10,206 bases of DNA from Smittium mucronatum (Eukaryota > Kickxellomycota > Harpellomycetes > Harpellales > Legeriomycetaceae), in NCBI GenBank assembly GCA_001953115.1, contig LSSL01007364.1, forward strand, positions 1 to 10,206, given 5' to 3'. Below the pieces are notes generated by a model that saw nothing but the letters and a program-made list of their open reading frames with translations, did no database searches and was not told the origin of the DNA. Shown one piece after another: positions 8,015 through 10,206 of this stretch (positions are counted from its first letter, which is position 1; each line of letters begins with the position of its first letter). A program made the position numbers and the translations under genes.

Positions 8015-9050
8015 TTAATAATACTTGAGCTTGTTTAAACAACAAAAATTTACATAAAACTATTATTAAGATCGTTTTTTTTATCAAGATTGATTGCATT
8101 TAAGCAATAGAGTATTTTTGCGGTGAGGTAGAGTATATTTTAATTTCATTAATTATTTATATAAAAATATAAATTTCAATTTATATGACAATAAGCAATG
8201 TTTCGATGTCAACTATTTTTATTATTCGAGCCTTATATTTTGAAAACGAAATATTTAATTAGATAAAGTTAAATCATTAAAAATGAATATACATATACAT
8301 GAAAATAAATTTAAAATGATAAATATGAGCAATATATGCTATTGGTAAAATATTATAACCATAATTTTAAACAATAAAAACAAAAAATTTACTTCTGAAG
8401 TATCCTAAAACTATACGCACCTTCATATGTTAATTTTTATAAGTCGGATTTTCGTTTGATAAAAATTAAGTGATAGTGTAAAAGATAAAAAATCAATTCT
8501 TTTAAGAGAAAATTTTTGTCTAAGAGATTTCACATTATATGGCGAAGAACTTTTTCAAAATATTTTCATCTAATTCAAAAGTTAGAAAACTAAGAAAATA
8601 GCCCAATGAATGACGACTACAAATTTTTATATTAATTAGTAATTTTTAGAGATAAATCATTGGATATAATATTTATTTATTTAAATGAGTGTTTTTTATG
8701 AGTTTAGATAAATTTTTTTACAAATAATATAATATGTGTATGGATAATTTTTACCACTAAAAAGCGCATAACTTTATAAAATTTCGGGTAATCTCATAAA
8801 AAATCAAAGAATTGGTGAATTTTAAAAAGGAAAAAACTATAAAAAAATAATTTTGTGAAAAAGGGATAAAAACTAACTAAAAATGTACTTTTGTCACAAA
8901 AAAACAGACGGTATAGCTAATATCTGGTCACAACCTTGTAATCATTCGAATTTTTACATTGCCTTATTAAAAAAATAAAAGATTCAAGTTATAAGATAAA
9001 GATAAAATTAAGGAATAGATATGATTTTTCAGAAAAAAATTCTATATTTG
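8015..9050. other. Featureless A+T-rich non-coding stretch
   Basis: Only short patches of more balanced composition break the background, such as 8900-8945 (cagacggtatagc, ctggtcacaacc). There is no gene, RNA or strong repeat that I can see on either strand. Confidence 0.55.
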
Positions 9051-9062
9051 AAAAAAAAAAAA
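9051..9062. repeat. Poly(A) run of 12
   Basis: An uninterrupted run of 12 A in featureless sequence. Confidence 0.9.
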
Positions 9063-9531
9063 TTTACTTGAAGGTTTGAACATTTATTTTCGGCTATTAT
9101 TCTATAAAAAAAAATTAAGCAGAATTTATTATTCCGTAAAAGATATAATACAATCCCGATTTATTTAAATTTACATTCTTCTCTTTAACTAATCAATAAA
9201 AATATATTTTATTTAACTCCGATTATATTTTTCTCGACTTATAAAACAGCTATTACTTTAATTTTATGTTAAAATGAAAAAAAGCAAGTTCATTATAATT
9301 TTCTTAACAAATATTACACATAAATATTAAATATTTTATACTTTTTTTTATCAAGAAATTTTATTGGAAAATAAAATCAATTAAACTCAATGTTTTTAAG
9401 AGATTTTTACATAATTGGTCAATTTTTCAAAATAATATCAAAACTATTCAAATTATTTAACGTGGTTTCAATTTGGATAGTAAAAGCTAGTTTTGTTTGA
9501 AAAATATAAATAAGAAGGCTCATAGGGCAAA
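9063..9531. other. Featureless A+T-rich non-coding stretch
   Basis: Nothing is recognised. Composition becomes slightly more balanced towards the right end, leading into the island at 9532. Confidence 0.55.
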
Positions 9532-9555
9532 AATCCGCGGTTCATTGTTATTATT

Positions 9556-9590
9556 ATTATCCGTTGGCTCAAAATGCAACACGGAATAAT
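9556..9590. repeat. Imperfect hairpin of about 11 pairs, 10-base loop
   Basis: The 5' side attatcc-gttg (9556-9566) pairs with caac-(ac bulge)-gg-(a bulge)-ataat (9577-9590), with loop gctcaaaatg. It sits in a more G+C-bearing island beginning near 9532 (aatccgcgg). No T-run follows directly and no gene precedes it, so it is not called a terminator. Confidence 0.45.
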
Positions 9591-9618
9591 AGTCATTTTT
9601 TCCCTATTTTGGCTTCAG

Positions 9619-9633
9619 AAAAAAAACCCCCCC
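9619..9633. repeat. A8 followed by C7
   Basis: Eight A followed directly by seven C. A run of seven C is exceptional in a window where C is scarce. It lies in the same island as the hairpin at 9556-9590 and inside a chance 62-codon frame. Confidence 0.9.
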
Positions 9634-10206
9634 ACCTGTTTTGATGTTAAAATTTTGATATATATATTTGAATGTTTTATTAAGGTTTTTGGATTTTTTA
9701 TCACTTTATTAGCATTAAAATTGGTATTTAGAGCTTTTTTAGCCATAAATTTTTTCCACTAAATAAAACTGAAGAGTAACTCCACTGATTTATTTTTTAA
9801 ATGGTTAAATTAAAAAAAAAATTTTAAATGCAATAAGGATAGGAAATTATGAGATATAATGGGTTGTGTACTTATTTTTATTGTGTAATGTTTAATGAGG
9901 CCTTCAATATGCTAAAAAAAAAAATTAAAATCCTTAAAAATAATTTATGTGTTGTATGTGGATATGATTCTGTTTTGGTTGTGATATTTTTTTAGTGTAT
10001 TTGATCCATAATTCGATTGTGATACTATTTTTTGAATATTATCATTAGATATAATTAATACATTATTATCTAGTGAATTCTTTTAATTATCCAATAATAT
10101 TTTATTTAAATAAATATGTTAATAAAAGTATGTAAATTTATTATAAAAAAATCCTCAAGTATAATTTGATGTTTTTTTACATCTGAGACATTCTTTTCAA
10201 GACAAA
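9634..10206. other. Non-coding stretch to the right edge
   Basis: A T-rich plus strand gives a hydrophobic-looking 62-codon frame (9574-9762) that I regard as chance. From about 9840 to 10020 the plus strand is rich in T and G (gggttgtgtac, tgtgttgtatgtgg, tttggttgtgat) and poor in C. No gene, RNA or strong repeat is recognised. Confidence 0.5.

Noticed and set aside
9574..9762. 62-codon hydrophobic frame on the plus strand
   Set aside because: It is produced by T-rich sequence, spans the A8-C7 run and has no supporting start signal. Its length is expected by chance.

Overview
This window is extremely A+T-rich (about four fifths A+T, judged by counting a few lines by eye). I find no gene I can support. 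The longest standard-code reading frame in all six frames is 67 codons, and only three reach 60. At this composition stops fall about every ten codons, so a handful of such frames is expected by chance. I found no tRNA T-arm, rRNA segment, CRISPR array, intact transposon end or convincing promoter. Homopolymer runs of 12 to 16 A or T, short (AT)n tracts and decayed repeats occur throughout.

The organism cannot be named from this. Ten kilobases without a gene, long homopolymer runs and diverged interspersed repeats fit intergenic or intronic DNA of an A+T-rich eukaryotic nuclear genome. Phrases such as 'gggaccaaaa...' and 'aggggtaaata...' remind me of decayed plant intergenic repeats, but that is a weak impression. 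An expanded spacer of an organelle genome is an alternative. A normal bacterial chromosome is unlikely.

Layout: the left edge (1-200) is richer in G+C and holds two copies of a 43-base tandem unit. Positions 201-1830 are A+T-rich filler with an imperfect 36-base duplication near 1364-1437. Positions 1856-3464 hold the clearest structure: a diverged repeat present in direct orientation at about 1856-1984, inverted at about 3321-3464, and probably a third time at about 2804-2991. A compact G+C-rich island (3241-3320) abuts the inverted copy. Positions 3465-10206 are mostly featureless, with small islands of more balanced composition (about 4640-4850, 5160-5216, 8900-8945, 9530-9640), several small inverted repeats and homopolymer tracts.

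Nothing here suggests genes working together. The window reads as old, mutationally decayed non-coding DNA in which the repeat family and the left-edge tandem repeat are the only signals clearly above chance.
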